Positions 46,250 to 59,467 of a stretch of 64,000 nt of DNA are shown here, piece by piece. A program made the position numbers and the translations under genes. The notes beneath the pieces are model-generated. The model ran no database searches. It was not told where the DNA came from and worked only from the letters and a program-made list of their open reading frames with translations. This DNA comes from Comamonas sp. SCN 65-56 (lineage in GTDB: Bacteria; Pseudomonadota; Gammaproteobacteria; Burkholderiales; Burkholderiaceae_C): contig NZ_MEDS01000012.1 in the NCBI RefSeq assembly GCF_001724135.1, positions 62,001 through 126,000 on the forward strand, given 5' to 3'. Every line of letters starts with the position of its first letter. The stretch's first letter is position 1.

Positions 46250-47060
46250 GAGCGCCAAAATTATAAGTTTCGACGGCTGGCTGCAATCGCCGCCGGGGCG
46301 CTATCTGCTGCAATGGGAGCAGGAGCGCTGCGACGAGCTGGTGGCCGACATCTTCGGCTATCACGCGTTGCAGCTGGGTTTGCCGCAGCTGCAGGGTCTG
46401 CGCGCCAATCGCATGCAGCAGCGCTGGCTGGCGGTCAATGCGCCGCTGCCAGAGCTGCCTGAAGAGGCCGCGCGTGCGGCGCTGTGGGCCGACGCGGTGC
46501 AATTGCCCTTCGGCCCCGCAAGCCTTGACCTGGTGTTGATGCCGCATACGCTGGAGCTCAGCGTCAGCCCGCATGCGGCGCTGCGCGAGGCGGCACGCGT
46601 GCTGGTGCCTGAAGGACGCCTGGTGATCTGTGGCGTGAACCCGTGGAGCCTGTGGGGCCTGCGCCAGCGGCGCATGCAGTGGTATGCGCGCCTGGGCGCG
46701 CGCGGCCCCTTGTTCATTCCGCAGGCGGAGGAATTTTTTTCGCCCTGGCGCTTGCGTGACTGGCTGCGCCTGCTGGATCTGGAGATGGAGAGCGTGAGCC
46801 TGGGCTGTTTCGGCCCGGCCAGCCGCAATGCCCTGTGGCTGGACCGCATGGGCTGGATGGACCGTGTCGGGCCGCATGGCTGGCCGGTGCTGGGCGCGGG
46901 CTATGTGCTGGTGGCCGTCAAGCGGGTGCTGGGCATGCGGCTGCTGGAGCCGGCCTGGCGCAATCGGCGCGCGGCGCGCGGTGCGGCGCTGCCGGTGGCG
47001 CGCCGCGAACCGGCCGAAACCGTGCGCATGGGCACAAAGCAATGGAGCAAGCGAGTGTGA
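46248..47060 (+). CDS. SAM-dependent methyltransferase (YafS-like)
   Basis: Class I methyltransferase-type protein of 270 residues, similar in context and start ([19 protein letters not shown]) to E. coli YafS. The usual glycine-rich SAM loop is replaced by a diverged N-terminal half; [23 protein letters not shown] and [21 protein letters not shown] supply motifs post I to III of the family. Substrate unknown. It is divergent from gloB with overlapping start codons and co-transcribed with rnhA. Confidence 0.85.
   Translation: MSAKIISFDGWLQSPPGRYLLQWEQERCDELVADIFGYHALQLGLPQLQGLRANRMQQRWLAVNAPLPELPEEAARAALWADAVQLPFGPASLDLVLMPHTLELSVSPHAALREAARVLVPEGRLVICGVNPWSLWGLRQRRMQWYARLGARGPLFIPQAEEFFSPWRLRDWLRLLDLEMESVSLGCFGPASRNALWLDRMGWMDRVGPHGWPVLGAGYVLVAVKRVLGMRLLEPAWRNRRAARGAALPVARREPAETVRMGTKQWSKRV
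46260..46286 (-). promoter_or_regulatory. Predicted gloB promoter inside the methyltransferase gene
   Basis: -10 TATAAT (46260-46265, minus strand), with TTGCAG at 46281-46286 as a -35 box at a short 15-base spacing. Transcription would start about 4 bases before the gloB ATG. Confidence 0.45.
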
Positions 47061-47515
47061 ACCGTGTCGAGTTATTTACCGATGGCGCCTGCAAGGGCAA
47101 CCCCGGCCCGGGCGGCTGGGGCGCGCTGCTGCGCCGCGGCGATGTCGAGAGAGAGCTGTGCGGTGGCGAACTGCTGACGACCAACAACCGCATGGAACTG
47201 CGCGCCGTGATCGAGGGCTTGAGCGCCCTCAAGCGCCCCTGCGAGGTCGATCTGTACCTGGACAGCCAGTATGTGCGCCAGGGCATCACCGAATGGATCC
47301 ACGGCTGGAAGAAGCAGCAATGGCGCACGGCCGCCGGCCAGCCGGTGAAGAACGTGGAACTGTGGCAGCAGCTGGATGCACTGGCCCACGGCGCCGGACA
47401 CAGCATCCGCTGGCATTGGGTCAAGGGCCATGCCGGCCACCCCGGCAACGAGCGCGCAGACGCCCTGGCCAACCGAGGTGTGGAGCAGACGCTGGCGCGC
47501 GTCGGCAGCGCGTGA
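47057..47515 (+). CDS. rnhA: Ribonuclease HI
   Basis: Cleaves RNA in RNA-DNA hybrids. The 152-residue protein has [22 protein letters not shown] with the first catalytic Asp, the Glu in [10 protein letters not shown], Asp in LYLDSQYV and the final Asp in GNERADALA, plus the basic handle region. GTG 47057 follows GGAG by 9 bases and overlaps the upstream stop; ATG 47042 in the same frame would add five residues. The order methyltransferase-rnhA matches E. coli yafS-rnhA; dnaQ, which follows there, is absent here. Confidence 0.96.
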   Translation: MNRVELFTDGACKGNPGPGGWGALLRRGDVERELCGGELLTTNNRMELRAVIEGLSALKRPCEVDLYLDSQYVRQGITEWIHGWKKQQWRTAAGQPVKNVELWQQLDALAHGAGHSIRWHWVKGHAGHPGNERADALANRGVEQTLARVGSA

Positions 47516-47516
47516 C

Positions 47517-47578
47517 TTATCAAAACCATAGCTGCTTACGCATGCTGGGTATGCGCTACAGCCATTTTTGATCAAAAA
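47517..47578 (+). repeat. Dispersed palindromic repeat, copy 6
   Basis: Forward copy: ATAGCTG, core ACGCATgctgggtATGCGC, then GCCATTTTTGAT. It fills the space between convergent rnhA and the TonB-dependent receptor gene and overlaps the receptor's last codons. Confidence 0.78.
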
Positions 47579-49824
47579 TCCTTGACCAGCGAGATCCGCA
47601 GGCTGCGCCCGGGCTGCGAGTAGGCATCGAGTACCGGCGCGTTGGCAGTCTGCCCGTAGACGTCAGGCCAGAGCCAGTACTTGCGGTTGGTGAGGTTGTG
47701 GATGGCGATGTTGATGCGCGTGTCCCTGGCGGGCCGCCATTGCGCGCCCAGGTCCAGCGTGGTGTAGGCCGGCGGGGCAAACTGCACCTCGGGCCGCGAA
47801 TTGAAGATGCTGCCACTGTCGATATCTCCCGGCTTCTTTGCCAGCCGGTGGCGCGCCGTGGCCCAGAGCGACCAGGGCGCGGTGTCGTAGCGCAGGCCCA
47901 GAGCAAGCTGTGCCGGATCGACCGAATTCAATGGTTTGCCGCTGTCCAGATTGCGTCCGCGCGCCATGCCCCAGGCAAAGGTGCCGGCAAGGCGCCCGCC
48001 GGCCACCGTGCCCCAGTCGTAGCGGCCCTTGAATTCGAAGCCGTGGATGCGCGCACGGCCGACGTTGACGGTCTGGAACAGCCGCTCGGTGGGCGTGTCC
48101 CTGACCAGCTCGGCATCGACGATCAGGTTGGAATACTGGTTGACGAAGGCGGTGAAATCCAGCTGCAGCCGCTCGAAACGGGCGCGCGCACCGAGCTCGA
48201 GGCCGCGGCTGCGCTCGGGTTTGAGATTCGGGTTGGGGATGATGAGCACATGCGTGCCGGGCACGATGGCTTCGTAGCGGTCATTGAGCTGTCCGGGTTC
48301 TGGCGTGCGAAAGCCCTGTGAATACTGGCCGAAAAGGCTCCACGCGGGCGTCGCGCGCCAGAGAACGCCGAGCTTGGGCAGCACTGCCGATGCGGTGAGC
48401 GACTGCCCGGGTTGCGGCGAGGGTGGATAAAAGCCCGCCTGGCTGGTCACGTCCACCGCCGTGCGCTCGATGCGCAGGCCCGGCGTGACGGTCCAGTCGC
48501 CCCAGACGGATTCATCCTGCACATAGGCCGCAAGACCGGTTTCGCGCGTGTCGGGAAAACGCTTGAGCGGGAACACGTCCGGCGGCAGCGGGTTCAGGCC
48601 GTCGTACAGATTGGTGATGCTGCTGCGTGTCGCCTGAGCGCCGTAGGCGATGCGGTGCGTCCAGGCGCCTGAGCGCAGGATTTTTTCTGCCTGCAGATCG
48701 AGTTGCCAGATGCGCTCGTCGTAGTGGTTGTCACGCACGCGGTGCACGCCGCTGTTGAGATCGTTCTCACCCACGCGCCGCGAATCACCGCGCTGCAGCG
48801 CCAGCACGGTGCGCAGCTGGTCGGCCCAGGCGCTGTCGACGCGGTAATGCGCATCCCATGCCAGGCGGTCGCGTCCGGCGGCGTAGCGCGAGCTCTCGCG
48901 CAGCACGTCGCCGGGCCTGCTCGGCCGCACGGTGCGGCTGGAGAGTAGCTCGGTGTTCGCGTGGCGCTGCACATGCTCCAGCGTCAGGGTATGGCGCTGG
49001 CCGCTGCCGGGGTGCAGCACCAGCTTGGCCAGCAGCGCCTGGTCGCGATCGTGTTCCGGGTTGGCCGTGGTGCGGTCGGCATTGGGGGCGTTGTTGCTGC
49101 CCATGGTCTCGGTGGCGTGCGAGCGGCTGGCGCTGGCGGTGAGCATCCACTGCGCCACATCGCCGGCCCGGCCCGCCACGGTGGCGGCCAGGGTCTTGCC
49201 GTCGTTCTCGCCGGCCCACTGCACGGCGGCGCGCCCGCCCAGCGTTTTCGGCTCACCGGCGTCGCCAGCGCGCAGAAAATCCTCGGGGTTGTAGGTGACG
49301 AAATTGACCACCCCGGCCAGGGCGTCCGAGCTGTAGAGCGCCGAGGCCGGCCCGCGCAGCAGCTCGACGCGTTTGACCAGTTCCAGCGAGAGGTACTCGC
49401 GGTCGAAGATGGCCGAACGCGAGACATAGCTGCGCGGCATGCGGATGCCGTCCACCGTCATCAGGACGCGATTGCCGCCGATGCCGCGGATGTTGATGCC
49501 GGTGTTGCCGTCGCGTGCGAAAGCCGTTGAGGCGGCGCTGACCGCCAGGCGCGCAGGCGCGGTGCGCACCGAGGTATTGGGCAGATCCTGCAGCGCATCG
49601 CGCAAGGTCTGGCTTTGCTGCTCTTCGAGTTGCTCGGCGCCAATGGTGTCTATGGACTGGGGCAAGTCATCCGCCGACTGCTCCTGCATCGAGCCGCTGA
49701 CCACCATCGGCGGCAGCTGGGCGGCAGGTTGCGCATGGGCCGGTGGCAGGCAGGCGAGCAGGGCGCAAAGGGGCAGCGGGCGCCAACGGGGCAGCCATCG
49801 AGAGGTAAAAAATGATTGAAACAT
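47572..49824 (-). CDS. TonB-dependent outer-membrane receptor, heme/hemoglobin type
   Basis: A 750-residue outer-membrane receptor with a signal peptide (PLCALLACLPPAHA). The plug domain shows INIRGIGGNRVLMTVDGIRMP and VELLRGPASALYSSDALAGVVNF, followed by a 22-strand barrel and the terminal aromatic residue (SLRISLVKDF). The GGNRVLMTVDGIR and RGPASALYSSDAL forms match the heme/hemoglobin receptor group. A TonB box is not obvious. ATG 49824 is chosen because it precedes the signal peptide; its ribosome site is weak. The final residues are encoded by a repeat copy. It is divergent from nirS; no Fur box is recognisable. Confidence 0.9.
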   Translation of the reverse strand: MFQSFFTSRWLPRWRPLPLCALLACLPPAHAQPAAQLPPMVVSGSMQEQSADDLPQSIDTIGAEQLEEQQSQTLRDALQDLPNTSVRTAPARLAVSAASTAFARDGNTGINIRGIGGNRVLMTVDGIRMPRSYVSRSAIFDREYLSLELVKRVELLRGPASALYSSDALAGVVNFVTYNPEDFLRAGDAGEPKTLGGRAAVQWAGENDGKTLAATVAGRAGDVAQWMLTASASRSHATETMGSNNAPNADRTTANPEHDRDQALLAKLVLHPGSGQRHTLTLEHVQRHANTELLSSRTVRPSRPGDVLRESSRYAAGRDRLAWDAHYRVDSAWADQLRTVLALQRGDSRRVGENDLNSGVHRVRDNHYDERIWQLDLQAEKILRSGAWTHRIAYGAQATRSSITNLYDGLNPLPPDVFPLKRFPDTRETGLAAYVQDESVWGDWTVTPGLRIERTAVDVTSQAGFYPPSPQPGQSLTASAVLPKLGVLWRATPAWSLFGQYSQGFRTPEPGQLNDRYEAIVPGTHVLIIPNPNLKPERSRGLELGARARFERLQLDFTAFVNQYSNLIVDAELVRDTPTERLFQTVNVGRARIHGFEFKGRYDWGTVAGGRLAGTFAWGMARGRNLDSGKPLNSVDPAQLALGLRYDTAPWSLWATARHRLAKKPGDIDSGSIFNSRPEVQFAPPAYTTLDLGAQWRPARDTRINIAIHNLTNRKYWLWPDVYGQTANAPVLDAYSQPGRSLRISLVKDF

Positions 49825-49929
49825 GAAGAAACAAGTCAACTGGTCGCGAACTTGGATAGCGTTGATGTACCTAGGATCGTACGAGAGAAAACCTAGGGTT
49901 ATCACTTACGAGACAGCGAATGTGAAGTT

Positions 49930-51812
<1,883 letters not shown>

Positions 51813-51855
51813 TGCGGCAAGGCCCGGTGTGCATCGCGCACCGGGCCCCGGCAAC

Positions 51856-51886
51856 GCAAAAGGCCAGCGCAACGCTGGCCTTTTGC
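51856..51886 (+). terminator. Bidirectional terminator after nirS
   Basis: Perfect 14-bp stem (51856-51869 with 51873-51886, GCAAAAGGCCAGCG and its complement), 3-base loop, with four T residues in each direction. It also serves the convergent gene that ends at 51905. Confidence 0.93.
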
Positions 51887-51904
51887 TTGGGCGGGTGCAA
51901 CGGC

Positions 51905-52279
51905 TTACAGCGTGATTTCCTTGCAGTCCGAGCCGCAGGCGCCAGGCGCCGCCGGCTCGGGCGAGGGCGCGGAGCGGTGCAACACGGCGCGTGTGGGCTG
52001 GATCTGGATCTGCTCGCCCACCACGCTGGCCGTGCCATCGACGATCAGCGAGTAGCCGGCGGCGTCTGCCGGTGGCCAGACGAGACCGACCTCGGGACGG
52101 GCAGCCAGGTTCTTGCCGGTGCGCCGCCCCACACCCTGGATGGTGAGCACGCCCGCCTGCAGCACCGGCGAGACGGCGACGGCGTGCGGCGCGCCGTGAT
52201 CGGTGCCGGTCAGCAGGTAGGCGAAGCGATAGCGCGCCATGGTCTGCGCGAGTTCGGGAAGTTCAACGGGAATGCTCAT
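51905..52279 (-). CDS. Pyridoxamine 5'-phosphate oxidase-fold (split-barrel flavin) protein
   Basis: Split-barrel protein of 124 residues similar to the PNPOx-like family, which binds FMN, F420 or heme. RYRFAYLLTGTDHGAPHAVAVSPVL and TGKNLAARPEVGLVWPP fit the family's strand pattern. A C-terminal tail with CGSDCKEITL could bind a metal. It lies 28 bases after upp, so it is probably co-transcribed. True substrate unknown. Confidence 0.75.
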   Translation of the reverse strand: MSIPVELPELAQTMARYRFAYLLTGTDHGAPHAVAVSPVLQAGVLTIQGVGRRTGKNLAARPEVGLVWPPADAAGYSLIVDGTASVVGEQIQIQPTRAVLHRSAPSPEPAAPGACGSDCKEITL

Positions 52280-52307
52280 GGTTCATGCCTCTTGAGGTGG
52301 ATGGTGC

Positions 52308-52937
<630 letters not shown>

Positions 52938-52951
52938 GAAAAGGGTTGGAT

Positions 52952-53911
52952 TCAATCGGAAAGAAAGCGAGCGTAGCGCGCCAGATCGACATTGCCCCCG
53001 CTCACGATGATGCCCACGCGCTTGCCACGGATGTCCATGCCGCCGTCGCGCGCGCCGGCAAAGGCCAGTGCGCCGGTGGGCTCCACCACCAGCTTCATGC
53101 GCTGGGCAAAGAAGCGCAGCGCGTCCAGCAGTTGCGCATCGGTGGCGCTGGGCATCGGCGGCGCGGCGCTGCGGATGATGTCAAACGCCAACGGGGCCAG
53201 CGCTGTCGCCTGCGCCGCATCGGCGATGGTGCGCGAGTGAGCGATGGTCACGGGGTGCCCCGCTTTGAGTGACTGCCGTGCGCGGTTGGCGGCTTCGGGT
53301 TCGACCCCCACGATTTCGCAGTCACTGCCCAGCGCCTCGCGAGCCAGCAGGCTGCCCGCGAGCAGCGCGCCGCCGCCGACGGGAACGAAGAGGTAGTCCA
53401 GCCTGGGAAAGTCTTGCAGCAGCTCCAGCGCCACCGTGCCCTGGCCCGCGATGACCTGCGGGTGATCGGCCGGCGGCACCACGCTCATGCCGCGCTCCAG
53501 CGCCAGGCGCTGGCTCAGCGCCTCGCGGTCTTCCTTGGTGCGGTCGTAGGTCACCACCTGCGCGCCATAGCCGCGCGCTGCTTCCATCTTGGCGACGTCG
53601 GCATCGTGCGGCACCACGACCAGCGCCGGGATGTCGTGCAGCCGCGCCGCCAGCGCGATCGCCTGCGCGTGGTTGCCTGAGGAATACGACAGCACGCCCT
53701 TGCCGCGCTGCGGCTCACTGAATTGGGCGAGGGCGCAGTAGGCGCCGCGGAACTTGAACGAGCCGGTGCGCTGCACGTTCTCGCACTTGAAGTACAGCTG
53801 AGCGCCGAACAACTGGTCTATCGTCGTCGAGCGCAGCACCGGCGTGCGCGGCGCCACGCCCGCGAGCAAGCGTGCGGCGGCCTGGACGTCTTCGGGGGTG
53901 GGAAGGGACAT
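52952..53911 (-). CDS. PLP-dependent threonine/serine dehydratase-like enzyme
   Basis: Fold type II PLP enzyme of 319 residues. [13 protein letters not shown] holds the PLP lysine, [15 protein letters not shown] binds phosphate, and [13 protein letters not shown] is the glycine-rich phosphate cup; SGGNVDL is the C-terminal nucleophile-side motif. The absence of a C-terminal ACT regulatory domain points to a catabolic threonine/serine dehydratase, a serine racemase or a threo-3-hydroxyaspartate ammonia-lyase rather than biosynthetic IlvA. ATG 53911 is preferred over the ATG 9 bases earlier. Confidence 0.88.
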   Translation of the reverse strand: MSLPTPEDVQAAARLLAGVAPRTPVLRSTTIDQLFGAQLYFKCENVQRTGSFKFRGAYCALAQFSEPQRGKGVLSYSSGNHAQAIALAARLHDIPALVVVPHDADVAKMEAARGYGAQVVTYDRTKEDREALSQRLALERGMSVVPPADHPQVIAGQGTVALELLQDFPRLDYLFVPVGGGALLAGSLLAREALGSDCEIVGVEPEAANRARQSLKAGHPVTIAHSRTIADAAQATALAPLAFDIIRSAAPPMPSATDAQLLDALRFFAQRMKLVVEPTGALAFAGARDGGMDIRGKRVGIIVSGGNVDLARYARFLSD

Positions 53912-53928
53912 GGCGTGCACCTCGCTAT

Positions 53929-53995
53929 CTTCAAGTCAAATATGGCTCCAGCGCTTTCCCTATATGTGGTAGCAGCTATCAAAAAACAAGTTCAA
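53929..53995 (-). repeat. Dispersed palindromic repeat, copy 7
   Basis: Reverse copy: ATATGGCTCCAGCGCTTTCC and on to GCAGCTATCAAAAAAC. It lies between the dehydratase and the dienoyl-CoA isomerase-like gene and encodes the last residues of the latter (SSDV). Confidence 0.7.
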
Positions 53996-54834
53996 ACGTC
54001 GGATGAAGCATCCATGAAACGCTGCAGCGTCGCCAGCGGCGCGAACGTGGCCGGGCGCTTTTGCTGCATGGCGCTCACGGCCTCCTGCACCTGCGCACCG
54101 CTCCAGACCACGCCCTGCAGCCAGCCCATCTGCTGCAGGCTGTCGGCCACGGAATGGTCGCGCGCATAGTTCAGCGCCTGCTTGCTGCCCCAGAGGGCGG
54201 CGGGTGGCTTGGCGGCGATCTCGCGGGCGGTTTGTAGCGCCGCTTCCAGCATCGCCTCTTGCGTGTCGAAAACTTCGTTGACCAGGCCGGTGGCGAGCGC
54301 ACGGCTGGCGGGCAGGCGGCGGCCGGTATAGGCCATTTCACGCACCACCCCCATGGGGATGAGCTTGGGCAGGCGCTGCAGCGTGCCGACGTCGGCGACG
54401 ATGCCGATGTTGATCTCCTGAATGCAGAAAAACGCATCGCGCGTGCAATAGCGCATGCAGGCGGCGGTCACCAGGTCGACCGCGCCGCCGATGCAGCCGC
54501 CCTGGATGGCGGTGATCACCGGGATGCGCAGCAGCTCCAGCCGGGTGAAGGTGGCCTGCAACTCGGCCAGCAGGTCGGAGATCGCCGCCCGGCCGGCGGC
54601 ACTGCCGTCATCCAGTTGAATCGCGCTGCCAAAGACATCCAGCGCCATGCCGGCGCTGAAATGCTTGCCGCGGCTGCTGATGAGCAGCACGCGCGCCTCG
54701 TTGCCGCGGTGCAATGCATCGAGCACCTCATCGAGCTCGCGCCAGAAGCGCGGCCCCATGGTGTTGAGCGCCTCGGGGCGGTTCAGAACCAGGTGGGCGA
54801 TGTTGTTTTCAATCGTGAGCTGCAAGTGCTGCAT
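53992..54834 (-). CDS. Enoyl-CoA hydratase/isomerase, dienoyl-CoA isomerase-like
   Basis: Crotonase-fold protein of 280 residues. The oxyanion segment is GKHFSAGMALDVFG. The later IQEINIGIVADVGTLQRLPKLI contains the acidic pair (Glu and Asp) typical of delta(3,5)-delta(2,4)-dienoyl-CoA isomerases, which help degrade unsaturated fatty acids. That makes this annotation better supported than plain hydratase. Its C-terminal residues may derive from a repeat copy. It stands at the head of the dehydratase-upp gene string on the minus strand. Confidence 0.87.
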   Translation of the reverse strand: MQHLQLTIENNIAHLVLNRPEALNTMGPRFWRELDEVLDALHRGNEARVLLISSRGKHFSAGMALDVFGSAIQLDDGSAAGRAAISDLLAELQATFTRLELLRIPVITAIQGGCIGGAVDLVTAACMRYCTRDAFFCIQEINIGIVADVGTLQRLPKLIPMGVVREMAYTGRRLPASRALATGLVNEVFDTQEAMLEAALQTAREIAAKPPAALWGSKQALNYARDHSVADSLQQMGWLQGVVWSGAQVQEAVSAMQQKRPATFAPLATLQRFMDASSDV

Positions 54835-54853
54835 GGTGGCTTGCTCCTGGTGT

Positions 54854-56377
<1,524 letters not shown>

Positions 56378-56441
56378 GGCATCCTCAAAAAGTAGAATCG
56401 CAGGCTGCAGATTAAACCAAAGCAGATCAAAGGAAAGCGTC

Positions 56442-57161
56442 GTGGCAGGACACAGCAAATGGGCCAACATCCAGCACCGCAAGGGGCGTCAGGATGAAAA
56501 GCGCCAGCGCATCTGGACCCGCGTGGTGCGCGAGATCATGGTGGCGGCGCGCACCGGCGGGGGCGACCCCACGGCCAACCCGCGCCTGCGCCTGGCGATC
56601 GACAAGGCCAAGGCGGCCAACATGCCGGCCGACACCATCAAGCGCAACATCGACAAGGCCACCGGCAACCTGGACGGCGTGACTTACGAGGAAATCCGCT
56701 ACGAGGGCTACGGCATAGGCGGCGCGGCCATCATCGTCGACACCATGACCGACAACCGCGTGCGCACCGTGGCCGACGTGCGCCACGTGTTCAGCAAGTA
56801 CGGCGGCAACATGGGCACCGAAGGTTCGGTGGCGTTCCAGTTCAAGCACTGCGGCCAGCTCATCTTCGCGCCCGGCACCGATGAGGACAAGGTGATGGAA
56901 GTGGCGCTGGAGGCGGGCGCCGACGACGTGATCGCCGATGATGAAGGCGCGATCGAGGTGCTGACCGAGCCCGCCAGCTTCGAGGCGGTGAAGCAGGCGC
57001 TGGAAGCCGCCGGCCTCACGCCGGAAGTCGCCGAGGTGACGATGCGGGCCGAAAACACCATCGAGCTTTCCGGCGACGATGCCGAGCGCATGCAGAAGCT
57101 GCTGGACATGATCGAAGACCTGGACGACGTGCAGGACGTCTACCACAACGCTGCACTATGA
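56442..57161 (+). CDS. YebC/PmpR-family regulatory protein
   Basis: A 239-residue YebC protein. The N-terminus [20 protein letters not shown] is diagnostic, and domains II and III ([18 protein letters not shown] and so on) follow. Members act as DNA-binding transcription factors, and some recent work links the family to relief of ribosome stalling at prolines, which would echo the EF-P/EarP genes here. GTG 56442 follows AAAGGAAAG and is the family start. It overlaps purD by 4 bases. Confidence 0.95.
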   Translation: MAGHSKWANIQHRKGRQDEKRQRIWTRVVREIMVAARTGGGDPTANPRLRLAIDKAKAANMPADTIKRNIDKATGNLDGVTYEEIRYEGYGIGGAAIIVDTMTDNRVRTVADVRHVFSKYGGNMGTEGSVAFQFKHCGQLIFAPGTDEDKVMEVALEAGADDVIADDEGAIEVLTEPASFEAVKQALEAAGLTPEVAEVTMRAENTIELSGDDAERMQKLLDMIEDLDDVQDVYHNAAL

Positions 57162-58432
57162 AAATCCTCGTGATCGGCGGTGGCGGGCGCGAACACGCGC
57201 TGGCCTGGAAGCTGGTGGCTTCGCCCAAGGCCAGCAAGGTGTACGTGGCGCCGGGCAACGGCGGCACGGCCTTGTCGCCGCGGCTGGAGAACCTGCCCAT
57301 CACCGATGTGCAGCAGCTTGCAGACTGGGCCGTTGCCAACAAGATCGGCCTGACGGTGGTCGGACCCGAAGCGCCGCTGGCCGCCGGCGTGGTCGACGTT
57401 TTTCGCGCCCGGGGCCTGCGCATCTTCGGACCAACGCGCGCGGCGGCGCAACTGGAGAGCTCCAAGGCCTTTTCCAAGGCCTTCATGCGCCGCCACGGCA
57501 TCCCCACGGCCGATTACGACACTTTCACCGACCCGGTGGCGGCACACGCCTTCGTTGACCGGTTGGGTGCTCCCATCGTCATCAAGGCCGACGGCTTGGC
57601 AGCGGGCAAGGGCGTGGTGGTGGCGGCAACCCTGGAAGAAGCCCATGCGGCGGTCGATTTCATGCTGGTGGACAACGCCTATGGCGGTGCCGATGAGGGT
57701 GTGGCGCGCGTGGTGATCGAGCAGTTCCTCGAGGGTGAAGAAGCCAGCTTCATCGTGCTCTCGGACGGGCGGCATGTGGCGGCTCTGGCCACCAGCCAGG
57801 ATCACAAGCGGCTGAAGAATGGCGACCTTGGTCCCAACACCGGTGGCATGGGCGCCTATTCGCCCGCGCCAGTGGTCACCGCCGACGTGCACGCGCGCGC
57901 GATGCGCGAGGTCATCCTGCCGGCGGTGCGCGGCATGGAAAAGGACGGCATTCCCTACACCGGCTTTCTCTACGCCGGCTTGATGATCGACCAGCAGGGC
58001 CAGATCAAGGTGCTGGAATTCAACTGCCGCATGGGCGACCCGGAGACCCAGCCCATCCTGATGCGTCTGAAAAGCGACCTGGTCGATCTGATCAACGCGG
58101 CGGTGGATGGCAAACTCGATGGAGTGGAACTGCAGTGGGACAGGCGCGTCGCGCTGGGCGTGGTGATGGCCGCGCATGGCTATCCTGAGCACCCGCGCCA
58201 GGGCGACACGATCACCGGCATCGCGCCCGAGCAGGACGATGCGGTGGTCTTTCATGCGGGCACGCAACTGGAACATGGCACGCTGCGGGTGACGGGCGGG
58301 CGCGTGCTGTGCGTGACGGCATTGGCCGACAGCGTGCGCCAGGCACAGCAGCGCGCCTACGAGGTGGTGCACGCCATCCACTTTGACGGCGCGCACTACC
58401 GCAACGACATAGGACACAGGGCGATCAAATGA
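57158..58432 (+). CDS. purD: Phosphoribosylamine-glycine ligase
   Basis: ATP-grasp enzyme of purine synthesis, 424 residues. It starts [19 protein letters not shown], with [13 protein letters not shown] in the ATP-grasp domain and [24 protein letters not shown], the PurD signature. The start codon overlaps the yebC stop and its end overlaps hemF (ATGA both times), so the three genes are translationally coupled. Confidence 0.98.
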   Translation: MKILVIGGGGREHALAWKLVASPKASKVYVAPGNGGTALSPRLENLPITDVQQLADWAVANKIGLTVVGPEAPLAAGVVDVFRARGLRIFGPTRAAAQLESSKAFSKAFMRRHGIPTADYDTFTDPVAAHAFVDRLGAPIVIKADGLAAGKGVVVAATLEEAHAAVDFMLVDNAYGGADEGVARVVIEQFLEGEEASFIVLSDGRHVAALATSQDHKRLKNGDLGPNTGGMGAYSPAPVVTADVHARAMREVILPAVRGMEKDGIPYTGFLYAGLMIDQQGQIKVLEFNCRMGDPETQPILMRLKSDLVDLINAAVDGKLDGVELQWDRRVALGVVMAAHGYPEHPRQGDTITGIAPEQDDAVVFHAGTQLEHGTLRVTGGRVLCVTALADSVRQAQQRAYEVVHAIHFDGAHYRNDIGHRAIK

Positions 58433-59367
58433 GCCAATTCAATCCGGCGGGAACGGTGCAGCCGGTGCGCAGCTACCTCGTGGGGCTGCAGGCACGCATC
58501 ATGAATGCGCTCGAAGAAATCGAAGGCGTGGGCGGCGCGCGCGCGCTGACCGATGCCTGGGAAAAACCGGCCGGCGAAAAGCTGCAGGGCAACGGTATTA
58601 CCCGCATCATCGAGGGTGGCCTGGTGTTCGAGCGCGCGGGCTGCGGGTTTTCCGACGTCAGCGGCCCGCAGCTGCCGCCCTCGGCCACGCAGCATCGCCC
58701 GGAGCTGGCGGGCGCGCCGTTCGAGGCCATGGGTGTCTCGCTCGTGTTCCACCCGCGCAACCCCTATGTGCCGACGGTGCACATGAACGTGCGCATGATC
58801 GCCGCCGGTCACGCCGGGCAGGAACCGGTGTGCTGGTTTGGCGGCGGCATGGACCTGACGCCGTACTACGGCTTCGACGAAGACGCGGTGCACTTTCACC
58901 GCGTCTGCCGCGATGCGCTCAAGCCTTACAGCGAGCAGCTCTACCCGCGTTTCAAAACCTGGTGCGACGACTACTTCTGCAACCAGCACCGCGGCGAGCA
59001 GCGCGGCATAGGCGGCATCTTTTTCGATGACTTTTCCGAGCTCGGCTTCGAGCAGGGCTTTGCCATGCTGCAAAGCGTGGGCGATGCCCTGCTCACCGCC
59101 TACCTGCCCATCGTGCATGCGCGCAAGAACATGCCTTACGGTGATCGGCAGCGGGACTTCCAGCTCTACCGGCGCGGGCGCTACGTCGAATTCAATCTGG
59201 TCTGGGACCGCGGCACGCACTTCGGCCTGCAATCGGGCGGGCGCACCGAGTCCATCCTGCTCTCCATGCCGCCGCTGGCCGCCTGGAGCTACCGGCACAA
59301 GGCCGAACCGGGCTCGCCCGAAGAGCGTCTGACCAGCCACTATCTCAAGCCGCGTTCGTGGATTTGA
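58429..59367 (+). CDS. hemF: Oxygen-dependent coproporphyrinogen III oxidase
   Basis: Aerobic heme-synthesis enzyme of 312 residues. [43 protein letters not shown] and [34 protein letters not shown] are the HemF signatures. It needs O2, so under denitrification the cell would need the radical-SAM HemN, not seen here. In related genomes I expect nadD next; here the gene is followed only by a repeat copy and then rsfS. Confidence 0.97.
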   Translation: MSQFNPAGTVQPVRSYLVGLQARIMNALEEIEGVGGARALTDAWEKPAGEKLQGNGITRIIEGGLVFERAGCGFSDVSGPQLPPSATQHRPELAGAPFEAMGVSLVFHPRNPYVPTVHMNVRMIAAGHAGQEPVCWFGGGMDLTPYYGFDEDAVHFHRVCRDALKPYSEQLYPRFKTWCDDYFCNQHRGEQRGIGGIFFDDFSELGFEQGFAMLQSVGDALLTAYLPIVHARKNMPYGDRQRDFQLYRRGRYVEFNLVWDRGTHFGLQSGGRTESILLSMPPLAAWSYRHKAEPGSPEERLTSHYLKPRSWI

Positions 59368-59420
59368 TAGCTGTCAGCGCTTGCCTGTAAAGCGCTGCAG
59401 CCATATTTGATCTAAAAATC
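59363..59420 (+). repeat. Dispersed palindromic repeat, copy 8
   Basis: Forward copy, one of the best: ATAGCTG, AGCGCTTgcctgtAAAGCGCT, GCAGCCATATTTGAT. It starts at the hemF stop and occupies most of the 100 bases before rsfS. Confidence 0.8.
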
Positions 59421-59467
59421 CAAATCCCCGACACTGTGCATTCCCCAACACTACCTTCCCATTGCCG

